Source: Acinetobacter sp. NIPH 298
GTDB lineage: Bacteria > Pseudomonadota > Gammaproteobacteria > Pseudomonadales > Moraxellaceae
DNA: 64,000 nucleotides
Direction of reading: 5' to 3'
NCBI RefSeq assembly: GCF_000369505.1
Contig: NZ_KB850054.1
Coordinates: 248,001 to 312,000, forward strand
In this document: piece by piece, positions 1-8,797 of the stretch
How positions within the stretch are numbered: position 1 is the stretch's first letter
Layout of the letters: each line of letters opens with the position of its first letter
The notes under the pieces: generated by a model
Databases searched by the model: none
Seen by the model: only the letters and a program-made list of their open reading frames with translations
Told to the model about the DNA's origin: nothing
Position numbers and translations under genes: made by a program

Positions 1-440
1 GTATTGCTCGCCAACACAGGAATATCTAGGATATGAGTACCATAAGAAACGGTCGTATTTGAGTAGCGTGCTTTTACGTAACCGCCACCACGCGCCCAAT
101 GATCATAAGCAGAACCGTCTGGGTGCTTAGGGATCATGCCGTTACCCGCATTATTGTTAGAGCCTAACTTAAAAGACGCATCACCAATAATACCAGCACC
201 GAAGCCTACAACACCTTGAGTAAAGCCTGAGTCTAGTTTAACCATTGCAGTTTGTGCGTATGAACTAGTATCTTTATTACCGTTTTTCTTGTCACGATGT
301 AAATAACCCGTACGGAATAAAACATTTCCGCTTGCATCTTCAACAAATCCTTTTGCTTCGCTTTGTTCGCTTGCATATGTTGAGGTGATTAGTGCGGCAT
401 TAATCAATACCGCTAATGTAAGTTTCTGTGCCTTTGGCAT
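1..440 (-). CDS. OprD-family outer membrane porin (partial, N-terminal part)
   Basis: The reading frame starts with an ATG at 440 and runs off the left edge of the window after 146 codons. Residues 1 to about 23 form a signal peptide ending in STYAS. The mature part begins SEQSEAKGFVEDASGNVLFRTGYLHRDKK, in short pieces the 'GFVEDA...L.R..Y..RD' start that is typical of OprD-family substrate-specific porins, followed by 'GVVGFGAGIIGDASFKL', also family-typical. It should be an 18-strand barrel for small nutrients such as amino acids; the substrate cannot be read from this fragment. The gene is divergent from the TorF gene to its right, with about 730 bases between them. The family call is fairly firm. 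Confidence 0.85.
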   Translation of the reverse strand, partial: MPKAQKLTLAVLINAALITSTYASEQSEAKGFVEDASGNVLFRTGYLHRDKKNGNKDTSSYAQTAMVKLDSGFTQGVVGFGAGIIGDASFKLGSNNNAGNGMIPKHPDGSAYDHWARGGGYVKARYSNTTVSYGTHILDIPVLASN

Positions 441-1095
441 AGCTTAGCCTCATAAAAAAATTGGGAAAGAAACTGCAAATTTTGAACAATTGTATAAGTT
501 ATACATGAAAAAGATAGATTTTTATTAAAATTTTTTCATTAATTTTTAATAAAAAGCTTATACAATTTTATGATTTGTTTCTCGTTTAAAAAGTGATCAT
601 AATAAAATTAAGTTAATGATTTTAATTGTTAAATGTGTTTATAAAGGTTGTAATATTCGATTGTTATTTCTATACAAGTTATGTTTAAAAAGTGTGATTA
701 TGGAATATAAATTTTGTTTAAATTTAATGGGTTATTTATTGATTGGTTAAAAATGTAGCAACTTGATTTGCAAAAAATTACATCCCGACGAATGGCAATC
801 TTACAACGACGAAAAAGGAACACTTTATTCAGATTATTTTAAGGTATCTCAGGTGCACTTTTATTGAGCACTCATTAAATTACATACGTATAACTGATAT
901 TTCCAATAGTTAGACAACTTATGGTGCTGAAAAGTGCGTCTTTTTTGTGCAATAAACAACCTGAATTTCTGCATTGCTTCTAAATGGATCAAAAAATTAA
1001 GAAATAAAGACATTAGGATCAATTGAAGCGCATCTAAAGTGTCGTAATGGCACTTTTATGGTACAGGAACTATATTTCGTAAGGATTGTTTAAAG
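441..1095. other. AT-rich intergenic region between the OprD gene and the first TorF gene
   Basis: This stretch holds no convincing coding frame. It is strongly AT-rich from about 480 to 780. It contains a possible NtrC-like dyad at 854-870 and a second inverted repeat, AAAGTG-N9-CACTTT, at 1036-1056, both upstream of the sigma-54 promoter at 1096-1112. The left end must also hold the promoter of the minus-strand OprD gene, which I could not place. Confidence 0.6.
854..870. promoter_or_regulatory. Possible NtrC-type enhancer site
   Basis: TGCACTTTTATTGAGCA resembles the enterobacterial NtrC consensus (TGCACY-N5-RGTGCA): the left half matches fully and the right half in four of six positions. 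It lies about 240 bases upstream of a clear sigma-54 promoter, a workable distance for an enhancer. This is inference from pattern only; a single imperfect dyad in an AT-rich region could be chance. Confidence 0.3.
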
Positions 1096-1112
1096 TTGGC
1101 ACAGCATTTGCT
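1096..1112 (+). promoter_or_regulatory. Sigma-54 promoter of the first TorF gene
   Basis: TTGGCACAGCATTTGCT matches the -24/-12 consensus (TTGGCACG-N4-TTGCW) in all key positions: GG at 1098-1099 and GC at 1110-1111 with the required 10 bases between them. Transcription would begin near 1123, giving a leader of about 50 bases. The same element and leader recur in front of the second TorF gene. Such promoters need an AAA+ activator, most plausibly NtrC given the glnK-amtB neighbours. Confidence 0.8.
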
Positions 1113-1174
1113 ATCTATTCCGTGATGCAATTTAAAACATAAATCAGTCGAATATCCATATGGGGGAGATCAAT

Positions 1175-1987
1175 ATGATGAAATTTGCATGTAAGGCGAT
1201 TGCTTTGAGTATTTTGGCTGTGACTTCAGCAGTGACAATGGCTGAAGATAAAGCTTCCGTTTATGGTATTAGTGTTGAAGGTGACGTGACAGCTGTCACT
1301 GATTACCGCTTTCGTGGTGTTACCCAGTCATCCAATAATCCGGCAATTCAAGGTGGCTTCACTTTCTCTCATGACTCGGGTGCTTATTTAAGCCTTTGGG
1401 GATCAAGTGTTGATTTTGGCATTTCTGGTGTTTCAACTGAAACTGATGCAACTTTAGGTTATAGCAATAGCTTTGCATTAACGCCAAATATGCAAGCAAC
1501 CTATGATGTTGGTGTTATCCATTATGGTTATATTGGCTCTAAGTCAAATTATACGAATGAAACAAATGGTAAAGATGGTTTAGCTTTTACTGAAATTTTT
1601 GCTAGTTTAGCTTTCCCTAACACAATCTTTGCTGAGGATGAGTTAAGTGTTGGTGTGAGCTATTCACCTGATTATTGGGGCAGAACAGATGATTTCTGGT
1701 ATTTCAATGTGGGTTATTCAGCACCGATTGCGGATACAGGTTTCACTGGCGTAGCTTCAGTTGGTTATAACAAATTAAAGAATAAAGATGCTTTAGCAAT
1801 TGTTGCTGGTGGTCCAGGAAAAGATGATGACTATATCGACTATAAAGTGGGTGTTGGTTATAGCTTCTTAGGTTTGGATGCTGGGCTTGATGTGGTAGGT
1901 ACCAACATTAGTACATCTGGCATGAGCAAAAATGATAAGAAACCGTATGACACGGGTTTGGTCTTTAGCTTGTCGAAATCTTTCTAA
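1175..1987 (+). CDS. TorF-family putative outer membrane porin (copy 1)
   Basis: This 270-residue protein has an N-terminal signal peptide ending near VTMAED and a body rich in alternating aromatic and polar residues, typical of a beta-barrel. The early motif 'VTAVTDYRFRGVTQSS...PAIQGG' is the signature of the TIGR02001/TorF family of outer membrane proteins, whose members have no firmly established substrate. I chose the ATG at 1175 (1178 is also possible) because GGGGGAG at 1162-1168 is the ribosome binding site; an ATG at 1160 would lie within it. A sigma-54 promoter sits 60-80 bases upstream, and a paralogue with the same promoter follows. A strong terminator closes the gene. A role in uptake during nitrogen limitation is inferred from promoter and neighbours. 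Confidence 0.8.
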   Translation: MMKFACKAIALSILAVTSAVTMAEDKASVYGISVEGDVTAVTDYRFRGVTQSSNNPAIQGGFTFSHDSGAYLSLWGSSVDFGISGVSTETDATLGYSNSFALTPNMQATYDVGVIHYGYIGSKSNYTNETNGKDGLAFTEIFASLAFPNTIFAEDELSVGVSYSPDYWGRTDDFWYFNVGYSAPIADTGFTGVASVGYNKLKNKDALAIVAGGPGKDDDYIDYKVGVGYSFLGLDAGLDVVGTNISTSGMSKNDKKPYDTGLVFSLSKSF

Positions 1988-2005
1988 TACGATCTCATCT
2001 CGAGT

Positions 2006-2047
2006 GAATCAGAAAAAAGCCAGCAATAGCTGGCTTTTTTCTGATTC
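2006..2047. terminator. Rho-independent terminator after TorF copy 1
   Basis: A perfect 19-base inverted repeat (arms 2006-2024 and 2029-2047, loop AATA) includes the stem AAAAAAGCCAGC/GCTGGCTTTTTT. The A and T tracts on both sides make it able to work on either strand. The remaining bases up to the sigma-54 element at 2301 contain no recognisable gene. Confidence 0.85.
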
Positions 2048-2300
2048 AGGGTATGAACAAAAAAAGTTCTGCTACCTCAATTTATTTATCGATACGGGAA
2101 TCATTTTTATCTGAATTGAGAGGTGTTTTTCATAAACCTTTATTAAGTGTGCGCCATAACGAGCAGGACTGCTTTGGTTTAGATGCACTATTTGCTTCTC
2201 CTTTAATTTAAAACTAGAAATAAAATCCAATCTTGATTTTAGTTTAATGTTAAGCCATTGTATTTATTGTGTTTATTATATTTTTTTAAGTGCTCTAAGC

Positions 2301-2317
2301 TTGGCATAGCATTTGCA
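2301..2317 (+). promoter_or_regulatory. Sigma-54 promoter of the second TorF gene
   Basis: TTGGCATAGCATTTGCA has GG at 2303-2304 and GC at 2315-2316 with exactly 10 bases between, a good -24/-12 match. The bases that follow (CCGTGATGCAATTTAAAAC, then a leader ending in the same GGGGGAG ribosome site) are almost identical to those after the first TorF promoter, so promoter, leader and gene were duplicated together. Confidence 0.78.
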
Positions 2318-2382
2318 AATTACCCCGTGATGCAATTTAAAACTTAAATCAGTTGAATGTCTAAATCATGGGGGAGATCAAT

Positions 2383-3171
2383 ATGATGAAATTTGCATGT
2401 AAAGCTGTTGCTTTGGGGATGATAGCTGCAACTTCAACTTGGGTGATGGCGGAAGATAGTACTTTGCCATTTCCGGGTGCACTTTCAGGAAATATCAGTG
2501 TTGTATCCAGTTATAACTTACGCGGAATGACCAATTCACCTGAAAGTGATACACCTGCAATTCAGGGTGGGCTTGATTATAGCCATGACAGTGGATTTTA
2601 TTTGGGTTATTGGTTTTCAACATTGACCGCGGCCTATGCTGATTTTAATACATCACCGACCTATGTACCCAAAGAGAAAAAATCATTCGAAAATGATTTC
2701 TATGCTGGCTATAAAGGCAAAATCACCGATGACTTGGGTTATCAAATTGGGGCAACTGTTTATTACTATTATCCGGGTTGGGAATCAACGGGCTACGAAA
2801 CGATTGTGGGTTTAACGTATAAAGATTTAACAGTGACAGCCCAAACGCTTTTGAATAACGTGACTTTTGGCAATAAAGGGGACACCTACTTTTTAGCAAC
2901 TTATGCACCAAAACTCGCAGGTGGGTTCACTGGTAAAGCGCAAGTTGCAGCGTATTATTATGGTGATGATGACGAATATTTAACTTATCAAGCCAAAGCG
3001 GGCGATGTCACTAAAACTGATTTTGCTTTCCGCCACGCAACTTTAGGTGTATCACATCCGTTAGCTGAAACAGGTGCAACTTGGAGTTTAGATTATATTT
3101 TTGGTGGCTACACGCGCGATGAAGCTAAGCAGAAAAATAAAGTGGTTTTAGCGTTGGGCTATGCTTTTTAA
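2383..3171 (+). CDS. TorF-family putative outer membrane porin (copy 2)
   Basis: This 262-residue paralogue of the upstream gene shares the start MMKFACKA, the signal peptide ending near WVMAED, and the motif 'SSYNLRGMTNS...PAIQGGLDYSHDSG'. The C-terminus ends in aromatic 'VLALGYAF', as expected for a barrel protein recognised by the BAM complex. The start at 2383 follows a GGGGGAG ribosome site; the in-frame ATG at 2368 would overlap it. The two copies diverge strongly beyond the first 70 residues, so they may differ in substrate. Its own sigma-54 promoter indicates separate but parallel control. Function is inferred from family and context. Confidence 0.8.
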   Translation: MMKFACKAVALGMIAATSTWVMAEDSTLPFPGALSGNISVVSSYNLRGMTNSPESDTPAIQGGLDYSHDSGFYLGYWFSTLTAAYADFNTSPTYVPKEKKSFENDFYAGYKGKITDDLGYQIGATVYYYYPGWESTGYETIVGLTYKDLTVTAQTLLNNVTFGNKGDTYFLATYAPKLAGGFTGKAQVAAYYYGDDDEYLTYQAKAGDVTKTDFAFRHATLGVSHPLAETGATWSLDYIFGGYTRDEAKQKNKVVLALGYAF

Positions 3172-3185
3172 TCATAATAACAATC

Positions 3186-3214
3186 AAAAGCGACCTATAT
3201 GGTCGCTTTTTTTT
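3186..3214. terminator. Terminator between TorF copy 2 and comM
   Basis: AAAAGCGACC and GGTCGCTTTT pair around the loop TATAT, followed by further T residues. It lies between converging genes, and its T tract overlaps the comM stop codon, so it probably serves both. Confidence 0.85.
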
Positions 3215-4700
3215 AAGCGTGATTGCCTCGATAAGACAGTGCCTCAGTGAGATGAGTACTCGTGATCATGTCACTTTCAGCTAAATCTGCAATTGTTCGA
3301 GCAACACGCAATACTCGATGATAGGCCCGAGCGGAAAGATTGAGACGTTGTTGTGCCATTTCAATGATTCTTGCAGAGCTATCATCTAAAAGTGCATACC
3401 GCTCTAATAACTTCGGAGAAAGCGCTTGATTTAAACACTGTTGTCGCTGAATCTGCTTTTCATACGCAGTGATGACACGTTGGCGTACAATTTCAGAGTT
3501 TTCAGTGGGTGTTCGATCTTGCAATTCTTGTGCTTGTAACGGTGGTACATCTATGTGGAGGTCAATACGGTCTAATAATGGTCCTGAAATACGATTTTGA
3601 TAACGTTGAATACTTTCAGGTGAACATTGGCAACGACTGTCTTGATTAAAGGCGTAACCACAAGGGCAGGGATTCATTGCCGCGATAAATTGAAAGTTGG
3701 CTGGAAAGGTCATTTGTCTTGCCGCACGTGAAATTACAATTTCTTTAGACTCAAGTGGCTGGCGTAATACTTCCAATACCTTACGATCAAACTCAGGCAG
3801 CTCATCTAAAAATAATACGCCTAAATGCGCAAGTGTTATTTCGCCGGGTTTTGGTTGTGAGCCACCACCGACCAATGCAATTGCGGATGCAGTGTGGTGC
3901 GGTGCTCGAAATGGGCGTTGTCCAAAATGATGTTGGGCATTTGCAACCGAATAGATGCTCGCAACTTCTAAATTTTCCTGAGCATTGAGTGGCGGCAAGA
4001 TCGAGGGCAACCTTGATGCAAGTAAGGTTTTTCCAGTGCCAGGTGGACCTTTAAAGAGTAAAGAATGACCGCCCGCCGCAGCGATTTCGAGGGCACGACG
4101 CGGACGTAACTGACCTTTAACATCTGCGAGATCACATTGGTAGCCAGATAATGCCGCATTTTTTTGCTTAGGTGCTGCTGTTATTTGTGAATTGCCCGAA
4201 AAGTGTGCACAAACCTCTTGTAAGTGATTTGCTGCATAGACATCAAAATTTGGAAGTTGATTGGCTTCATCTAGATTTGCCGTGGGAAGCAACAAGCCGT
4301 GTTGACTCTGTTGGCATGCCATTGCGATCGTCAGCGCTCCTGAGATTGGACGCAAATGTCCATCTAGTGCAAGTTCTCCAATAAATTCAAAGCCCTCTGT
4401 ACTATTTTCAGGGAGTTGACCAGAAGCAATTAGGATTCCTAAGGCGATGGGTAAGTCTAGTCGTGAGCCATTTTTAGGAAGATCCGCAGGTGCAAGGTTA
4501 ATGGTTAAGCGTTTGGTTGGAAACAAAAATCCACTGTTAATAATTGCAGAGCGAACCCGATCTTTACTTTCTCTCACTGCGGCTTCAGGCAAGCCGACAA
4601 TGGTGAGCGAGGGTAGCCCTGAACTAATGTGGACTTCAACTTCGATTTGAGGGGCATGTAGCCCCAATAAACCCCTTGTATAAATTTTGGCGAAAGACAT
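3213..4700 (-). CDS. comM: ComM/YifB-family AAA+ ATPase (Mg-chelatase-like), natural transformation
   Basis: The 495-residue protein opens with 'MSFAKIYTRGLLGL', typical of YifB/ComM, with the ChlI-like domain in the first ~200 residues, a Walker A 'GPPGTGKTLLASRLP' in the middle, Walker B 'VLFLDELPEF' and a C-terminal Mg-chelatase C domain. ComM is a hexameric helicase that promotes branch migration of incoming DNA in transformation, known in Vibrio and Acinetobacter. The start at 4700 follows a GGAA box; a frame extension to 4739 lacks a ribosome site and the family-typical N-terminus. It is downstream of ubiK on the same strand, the same order as in Pseudomonas. A 7-base hairpin (4743-4761) separates the two. 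Confidence 0.93.
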   Translation of the reverse strand: MSFAKIYTRGLLGLHAPQIEVEVHISSGLPSLTIVGLPEAAVRESKDRVRSAIINSGFLFPTKRLTINLAPADLPKNGSRLDLPIALGILIASGQLPENSTEGFEFIGELALDGHLRPISGALTIAMACQQSQHGLLLPTANLDEANQLPNFDVYAANHLQEVCAHFSGNSQITAAPKQKNAALSGYQCDLADVKGQLRPRRALEIAAAGGHSLLFKGPPGTGKTLLASRLPSILPPLNAQENLEVASIYSVANAQHHFGQRPFRAPHHTASAIALVGGGSQPKPGEITLAHLGVLFLDELPEFDRKVLEVLRQPLESKEIVISRAARQMTFPANFQFIAAMNPCPCGYAFNQDSRCQCSPESIQRYQNRISGPLLDRIDLHIDVPPLQAQELQDRTPTENSEIVRQRVITAYEKQIQRQQCLNQALSPKLLERYALLDDSSARIIEMAQQRLNLSARAYHRVLRVARTIADLAESDMITSTHLTEALSYRGNHA

Positions 4701-4769
4701 TTTATTGTTGTTCCATTGTGGTGCTTTATTTTTAGTCATTTTACGGTGCTGTTTGCACCGTGTTGGTGC

Positions 4770-4997
4770 TTATTTTTTGTTCTGTACAATTTCTTCAAGT
4801 GATTTCATCTGCTGTTGTAGCTCAGTGAGGCGTTGGTTAGCTAAATTCAAGGCTGTTCTCTGACGATCGAGCTCTTGCTTCGAAACGAGGTCTAACTTTT
4901 CGATACTTTCATTGAGTAAAGCACGTAAATTTTTTTCTAAGTCTTTTTTGGGTTGATCAACTTGCTGCAAAATAGCCTGTATAAGAGTTTCAATCAT
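4770..4997 (-). CDS. ubiK: UbiK-family ubiquinone biosynthesis accessory factor (YqiC/BMFP)
   Basis: This 75-residue protein begins MIETLIQAILQQV and is almost entirely helical, with a heptad-rich C-terminal half ('QELDRQRTALNLANQRLTEL...LEEIVQ') that forms the trimeric coiled coil of the BMFP/UbiK family. UbiK assists aerobic ubiquinone biosynthesis by binding UbiJ and lipids. It is divergent from glnK and upstream of comM; this ubiK/comM/glnK/amtB arrangement is also found in Pseudomonas. Length matches the family. Confidence 0.88.
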   Translation of the reverse strand: MIETLIQAILQQVDQPKKDLEKNLRALLNESIEKLDLVSKQELDRQRTALNLANQRLTELQQQMKSLEEIVQNKK

Positions 4998-5062
4998 AAA
5001 GTGCTCAATCGTTTATGTGTATTTGTTGCTCAGTGTATCATTGCTTGCGGCAATCCTCTAGC

Positions 5063-5077
5063 GCTGTTCAGAACAGC
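5063..5077. promoter_or_regulatory. Perfect 15-base palindrome in the ubiK-glnK divergent region
   Basis: GCTGTTCAGAACAGC is a perfect 7-1-7 palindrome located 65 bases upstream of ubiK and about 150 bases upstream of the glnK promoter. It does not match the NtrC consensus. It could be an operator for a dimeric regulator; no regulator is assigned. Confidence 0.35.
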
Positions 5078-5203
5078 TTGATGGGTGACTGCAAGATTCA
5101 GTTAAATCTTGGTAAATAGAACTTATTTTCGATTGAGGATCTACATCTCTAAGCGTAAATAGGTTATAAAGAAAACTGATGTCCAGTATTTGAACCCCCC
5201 TAA

Positions 5204-5611
<408 letters not shown>

Positions 5612-5679
5612 ATTGGCATAAAGTTTGCTGAGTTAGAAATTAAGAGACACAGCTCACAAAATGAGGTTGGGGGACACGA

Positions 5680-7065
5680 ATGAAAAAAATGCTTATGGCG
5701 CTTAGTCTATCTGGCGCACTCTTAGGTGGTTCAGCCGTTGTTTGGGCTGAAGAAGCTGCTTCTACACCAATGACTGAACAAACTGTAGCAGTAACTGAAA
5801 CAGTATCAACGACTGTTGCAGCAGAATTGCCAGCAGTTGCGGAAGTCGAACCTGAAGCAGAAGCAACACTCGATACGGGTGATACCGCTTGGATTCTTGT
5901 TTCAACAGCACTGGTTCTGTTGATGACGATTCCTGGTTTGGCTTTATTCTACGGCGGTATGGTCCGCAAGAAAAACGTACTTAGTACCATGGCGCATAGT
6001 TTTGTTGCTGCGGCAGTGGTGAGTATTGCTTGGGTTGTCATTGGCTATAGTTTGGCTTTTGGCGAAGGGAACGCCTTTATCGGTAGTCTTGATAAGATCA
6101 TGTTGTCAGGTATTGGTACCGATACATTGAGTGGCTCTATTCCTGAAATTCTATTTGTCATATTCCAAATGACCTTTGCGATTATTACAGTTGCGATTAT
6201 TAGTGGTTCAATCGCAGAGCGTATGAAATTTGGTGCTTTTGTTGCCTTTGTTGCGATTTGGGTTGTTGTCGTTTACGCACCAATTACTCACTGGGTATGG
6301 GGCGGCGGCTGGTTAGGTAATGACGGTGCGTTAGATTTTGCTGGTGGTACTGTTGTTCATATTAACTCAGGTGTTGCAGGTTTGGTTGCAGCGTATATGC
6401 TCGGCAAACGTATGGGCCTTGGTCGCGAATCAATGGCGCCGCATAACCTTGCTTTAACTGTGGTTGGTGCAAGTTTACTTTGGGTGGGTTGGTTTGGTTT
6501 CAACGGTGGTTCTGCGTTGGGTGCCAACGGTTCTGCATCGTACGCAATCGTGGTTACTCAAGTTGCAGCAGCTGCAGCGGCACTGTCTTGGTTAGTGGTT
6601 GAGAAAGTTGTTCGTGGTAAAGCATCTGTTCTTGGTGGTGCATCAGGTGCGGTTGCTGGTTTAGTGGTGATTACGCCTGCGGCTGGTTTTGTGACTGTTG
6701 GTGGCGCATTAATCATGGGTCTCATCGGTGGTGTGGTATGTTTCTGGGGTATTACGGCGCTTAAACGTTTACTCAAAGCAGATGATTCTTTAGATGCATT
6801 CGGTTTACATGGTGTTGGTGGTATCGTTGGTGCGATCTTGACAGCAGTGTTTGCGAGTGAATTTATTATGGGTGATGCTGCACCTGCGAATATGATGGCG
6901 CAATTATGGGTGCAAGTTGAAGGTGTACTCGCAACGATCGCATATAGTGCAGTGATGACCTTCATTATCCTGAAAGTGATTGATCTAGCGATTGGTATTC
7001 GTGTCAGCAATGATGACGAACGTATGGGTCTCGATCTAAGTCAACATGGCGAACGTGTTGAATAA
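5680..7065 (+). CDS. amtB: Ammonium transporter AmtB
   Basis: The 461-residue protein has a cleavable signal peptide (to about VVWAEE), an unusually Glu/Thr/Ala-rich periplasmic linker of roughly 35 residues, then 11 membrane helices of the Amt/Rh family. Visible landmarks are 'PGLALFYGGMVRKKN' near helix 1, 'THWVWGGGWLG' with the first pore histidine and 'DAFGLHGVGG' with the second. It passes ammonium across the inner membrane and is plugged by GlnK. The start follows a GGTTGGGGGA box. Expression is probably driven by the sigma-54 promoter before glnK. Confidence 0.95.
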   Translation: MKKMLMALSLSGALLGGSAVVWAEEAASTPMTEQTVAVTETVSTTVAAELPAVAEVEPEAEATLDTGDTAWILVSTALVLLMTIPGLALFYGGMVRKKNVLSTMAHSFVAAAVVSIAWVVIGYSLAFGEGNAFIGSLDKIMLSGIGTDTLSGSIPEILFVIFQMTFAIITVAIISGSIAERMKFGAFVAFVAIWVVVVYAPITHWVWGGGWLGNDGALDFAGGTVVHINSGVAGLVAAYMLGKRMGLGRESMAPHNLALTVVGASLLWVGWFGFNGGSALGANGSASYAIVVTQVAAAAAALSWLVVEKVVRGKASVLGGASGAVAGLVVITPAAGFVTVGGALIMGLIGGVVCFWGITALKRLLKADDSLDAFGLHGVGGIVGAILTAVFASEFIMGDAAPANMMAQLWVQVEGVLATIAYSAVMTFIILKVIDLAIGIRVSNDDERMGLDLSQHGERVE

Positions 7066-7094
7066 TCGGATGTAAAATATAATTCGATAAAACG

Positions 7095-7129
7095 AACAGC
7101 CTTGTGCTCCTGCACAAGGCTGTTTTTTT
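7095..7129 (+). terminator. Terminator after amtB
   Basis: AACAGCCTTGTGC (7095-7107) pairs with GCACAAGGCTGTT (7112-7124) around TCCT, followed by a T tract. It closes the glnK-amtB operon. Confidence 0.9.
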
Positions 7130-7204
7130 GTGTTGTGATGGCTAGTTCAGCAAATGAAGAAACTTTGCTACACTTAGCCAAAGTGAGTAAATAATTGCAC
7201 AACT

Positions 7205-7669
7205 ATGCATTGTCCATTTTGTAACGCTGCTGATAGTAAAGTCATCGACTCCCGTTTGGCTGCCGAAGGCTGTCAAATTCGCCGTCGTCGTGAATGTACG
7301 ATTTGTGGTGAACGCTTCACCACCTTTGAAAGTTATGAAGTGGTGATGCCACGCGTGATTAAATCCGATGGTAAAAGTGAACCGTTTGATGAAGCGAAAT
7401 TACGTCGCTCACTCATGCATGCTTTGCAGAAACGTCCTGTGACGCAAGAGCAAATCGAAACGGTGCTCAGTGATATTCAGTTGCAGATTCGTCGTTTAGG
7501 CGAACGTGATGTCAAATCAAGAATGATTGGTGAAATCGTGATGCAGGCATTATTTGCATTGGATCATGTCGCTTATGTTCGATTTGCCTCGGTTTATCAA
7601 GATTTCCAAGATGTAGAAGCATTTCGTCATCAGATTGAGCAAATGCAACAACGTGAAAATGAAGCCTAA
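7205..7669 (+). CDS. nrdR: Transcriptional repressor NrdR
   Basis: The 154-residue protein begins with the zinc ribbon [17 protein letters not shown], whose second cysteine pair is in '[13 protein letters not shown]', followed by an ATP-cone domain ('[21 protein letters not shown]'). NrdR senses ATP/dATP and represses ribonucleotide reductase genes. It lies 12 bases upstream of ribD, as in many gammaproteobacteria, and probably shares its transcript. Length is normal. Confidence 0.95.
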   Translation: MHCPFCNAADSKVIDSRLAAEGCQIRRRRECTICGERFTTFESYEVVMPRVIKSDGKSEPFDEAKLRRSLMHALQKRPVTQEQIETVLSDIQLQIRRLGERDVKSRMIGEIVMQALFALDHVAYVRFASVYQDFQDVEAFRHQIEQMQQRENEA

Positions 7670-7681
7670 ATTAGAGAAATC

Positions 7682-8797
7682 ATGTCTGAGCTAAACCAAG
7701 ATCAAACGTTTCAAGATCAAGCTTTTCAGGATCAGTATTGGATACAACGAGCAATTGATTTAGCTCGACTTGGACAATATTCAACTAAGCCTAATCCAAA
7801 TGTGGGCTGTGTCATTGTAAAAGATGGTCAATTGATTGGAGAGGGCTATCATCCCAAAGCAGGACAACCACATGCAGAGGTTTTCGCCTTAGCGCAAGCG
7901 GGTGAACATGCCAAAGATGCAACCGCTTATGTGACTTTAGAACCTTGTGCACACTACGGTAGAACCCCACCTTGTGCAGAAGCATTGGTCAAGGCACAAG
8001 TCAAAAAAGTAGTGGTGGCATGCTCTGATCCAAATCCGTTGGTGGCAGGCAAGGGTGTTCAAATTTTACAAAATGCAGGCATTGAAGTTGAAACAGGGGT
8101 CTGTGCCGAAGTTGCGAAAACTTTAAATTTGGGTTTTCTAAAAGCAATGTCAACAGGTTTACCCTATGTGCGTTTGAAAATTGCTTCAAGCCTCGATGGA
8201 CGTACTGCAATGGCATCGGGTGAGTCGAAGTGGATTACAGGAACAGCCGCACGACAGGATGTACAGCATTGGCGTGCGATTTCAGGCGCTGTGATTACTG
8301 GGATTCAGACGGTTTTGGCAGATGATTGCGAACTGAATGTTCGTGCATTAGCAGGTGTTGACCTTACAACGGTTGTTCAACCGAAACGAATTGTGCTCGA
8401 TCGACAAGGACAGTTACCTCTCACCGCCAAGATCTTACAGAATCCTGAAACGGTCATGGTAATGACCCCATTTCGTCAAGAACTTGCCGATTTAGGCGTG
8501 ATACAATTGGCGCTGCAACCTTTAAATCAGTTATTGCAAACCTTATCTCAACAGCATCAAATTTATGATGTATTGGTTGAGGCAGGTGCGACTTTATCGA
8601 CGGTCTTTTTACAACAAGGTTTGGTTGATGAAATGATTAGTTATGTTGCACCAACTTTACTTGGTCAGTCTGCTCGATCAATGTTCAATGCGAAATTGAG
8701 CGAAATGGCAGAGCAGCTTCGTTTTGAATTGGTCGATGTAACCCAACTTGGGCAAGATATTCGCCTAAGATTGCTCCCTATCCAAGAGATGATATGA
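7682..8797 (+). CDS. ribD: Bifunctional riboflavin deaminase/reductase RibD
   Basis: This 371-residue enzyme carries out the second and third steps of riboflavin synthesis. The deaminase domain (about residues 15-160) shows 'HAEVFALAQAG' and 'LEPCAHYGRTPPCAEAL', the zinc ligands and catalytic Glu of the cytidine deaminase fold. The C-terminal reductase domain includes 'LKIASSLDGRTAMASGESKWITG'. An extra Gln/Asp-rich stretch of some 15 residues precedes the deaminase. The stop overlaps the start of the following methyltransferase by four bases (ATGA), so the two are translationally coupled. Confidence 0.94.
   Translation: MSELNQDQTFQDQAFQDQYWIQRAIDLARLGQYSTKPNPNVGCVIVKDGQLIGEGYHPKAGQPHAEVFALAQAGEHAKDATAYVTLEPCAHYGRTPPCAEALVKAQVKKVVVACSDPNPLVAGKGVQILQNAGIEVETGVCAEVAKTLNLGFLKAMSTGLPYVRLKIASSLDGRTAMASGESKWITGTAARQDVQHWRAISGAVITGIQTVLADDCELNVRALAGVDLTTVVQPKRIVLDRQGQLPLTAKILQNPETVMVMTPFRQELADLGVIQLALQPLNQLLQTLSQQHQIYDVLVEAGATLSTVFLQQGLVDEMISYVAPTLLGQSARSMFNAKLSEMAEQLRFELVDVTQLGQDIRLRLLPIQEMI

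Noticed and set aside
4743..4761. ACGGTGC/GCACCGT hairpin between ubiK and comM as a terminator
   Set aside because: No T tract follows on either strand; it may be a minor structure within the ubiK-comM transcript.
6558..7010. 150-codon minus-strand frame inside amtB
   Set aside because: Antisense shadow of a GC-rich, strongly biased membrane protein gene; Pro/Thr/Ala-rich low-complexity product without a ribosome site.
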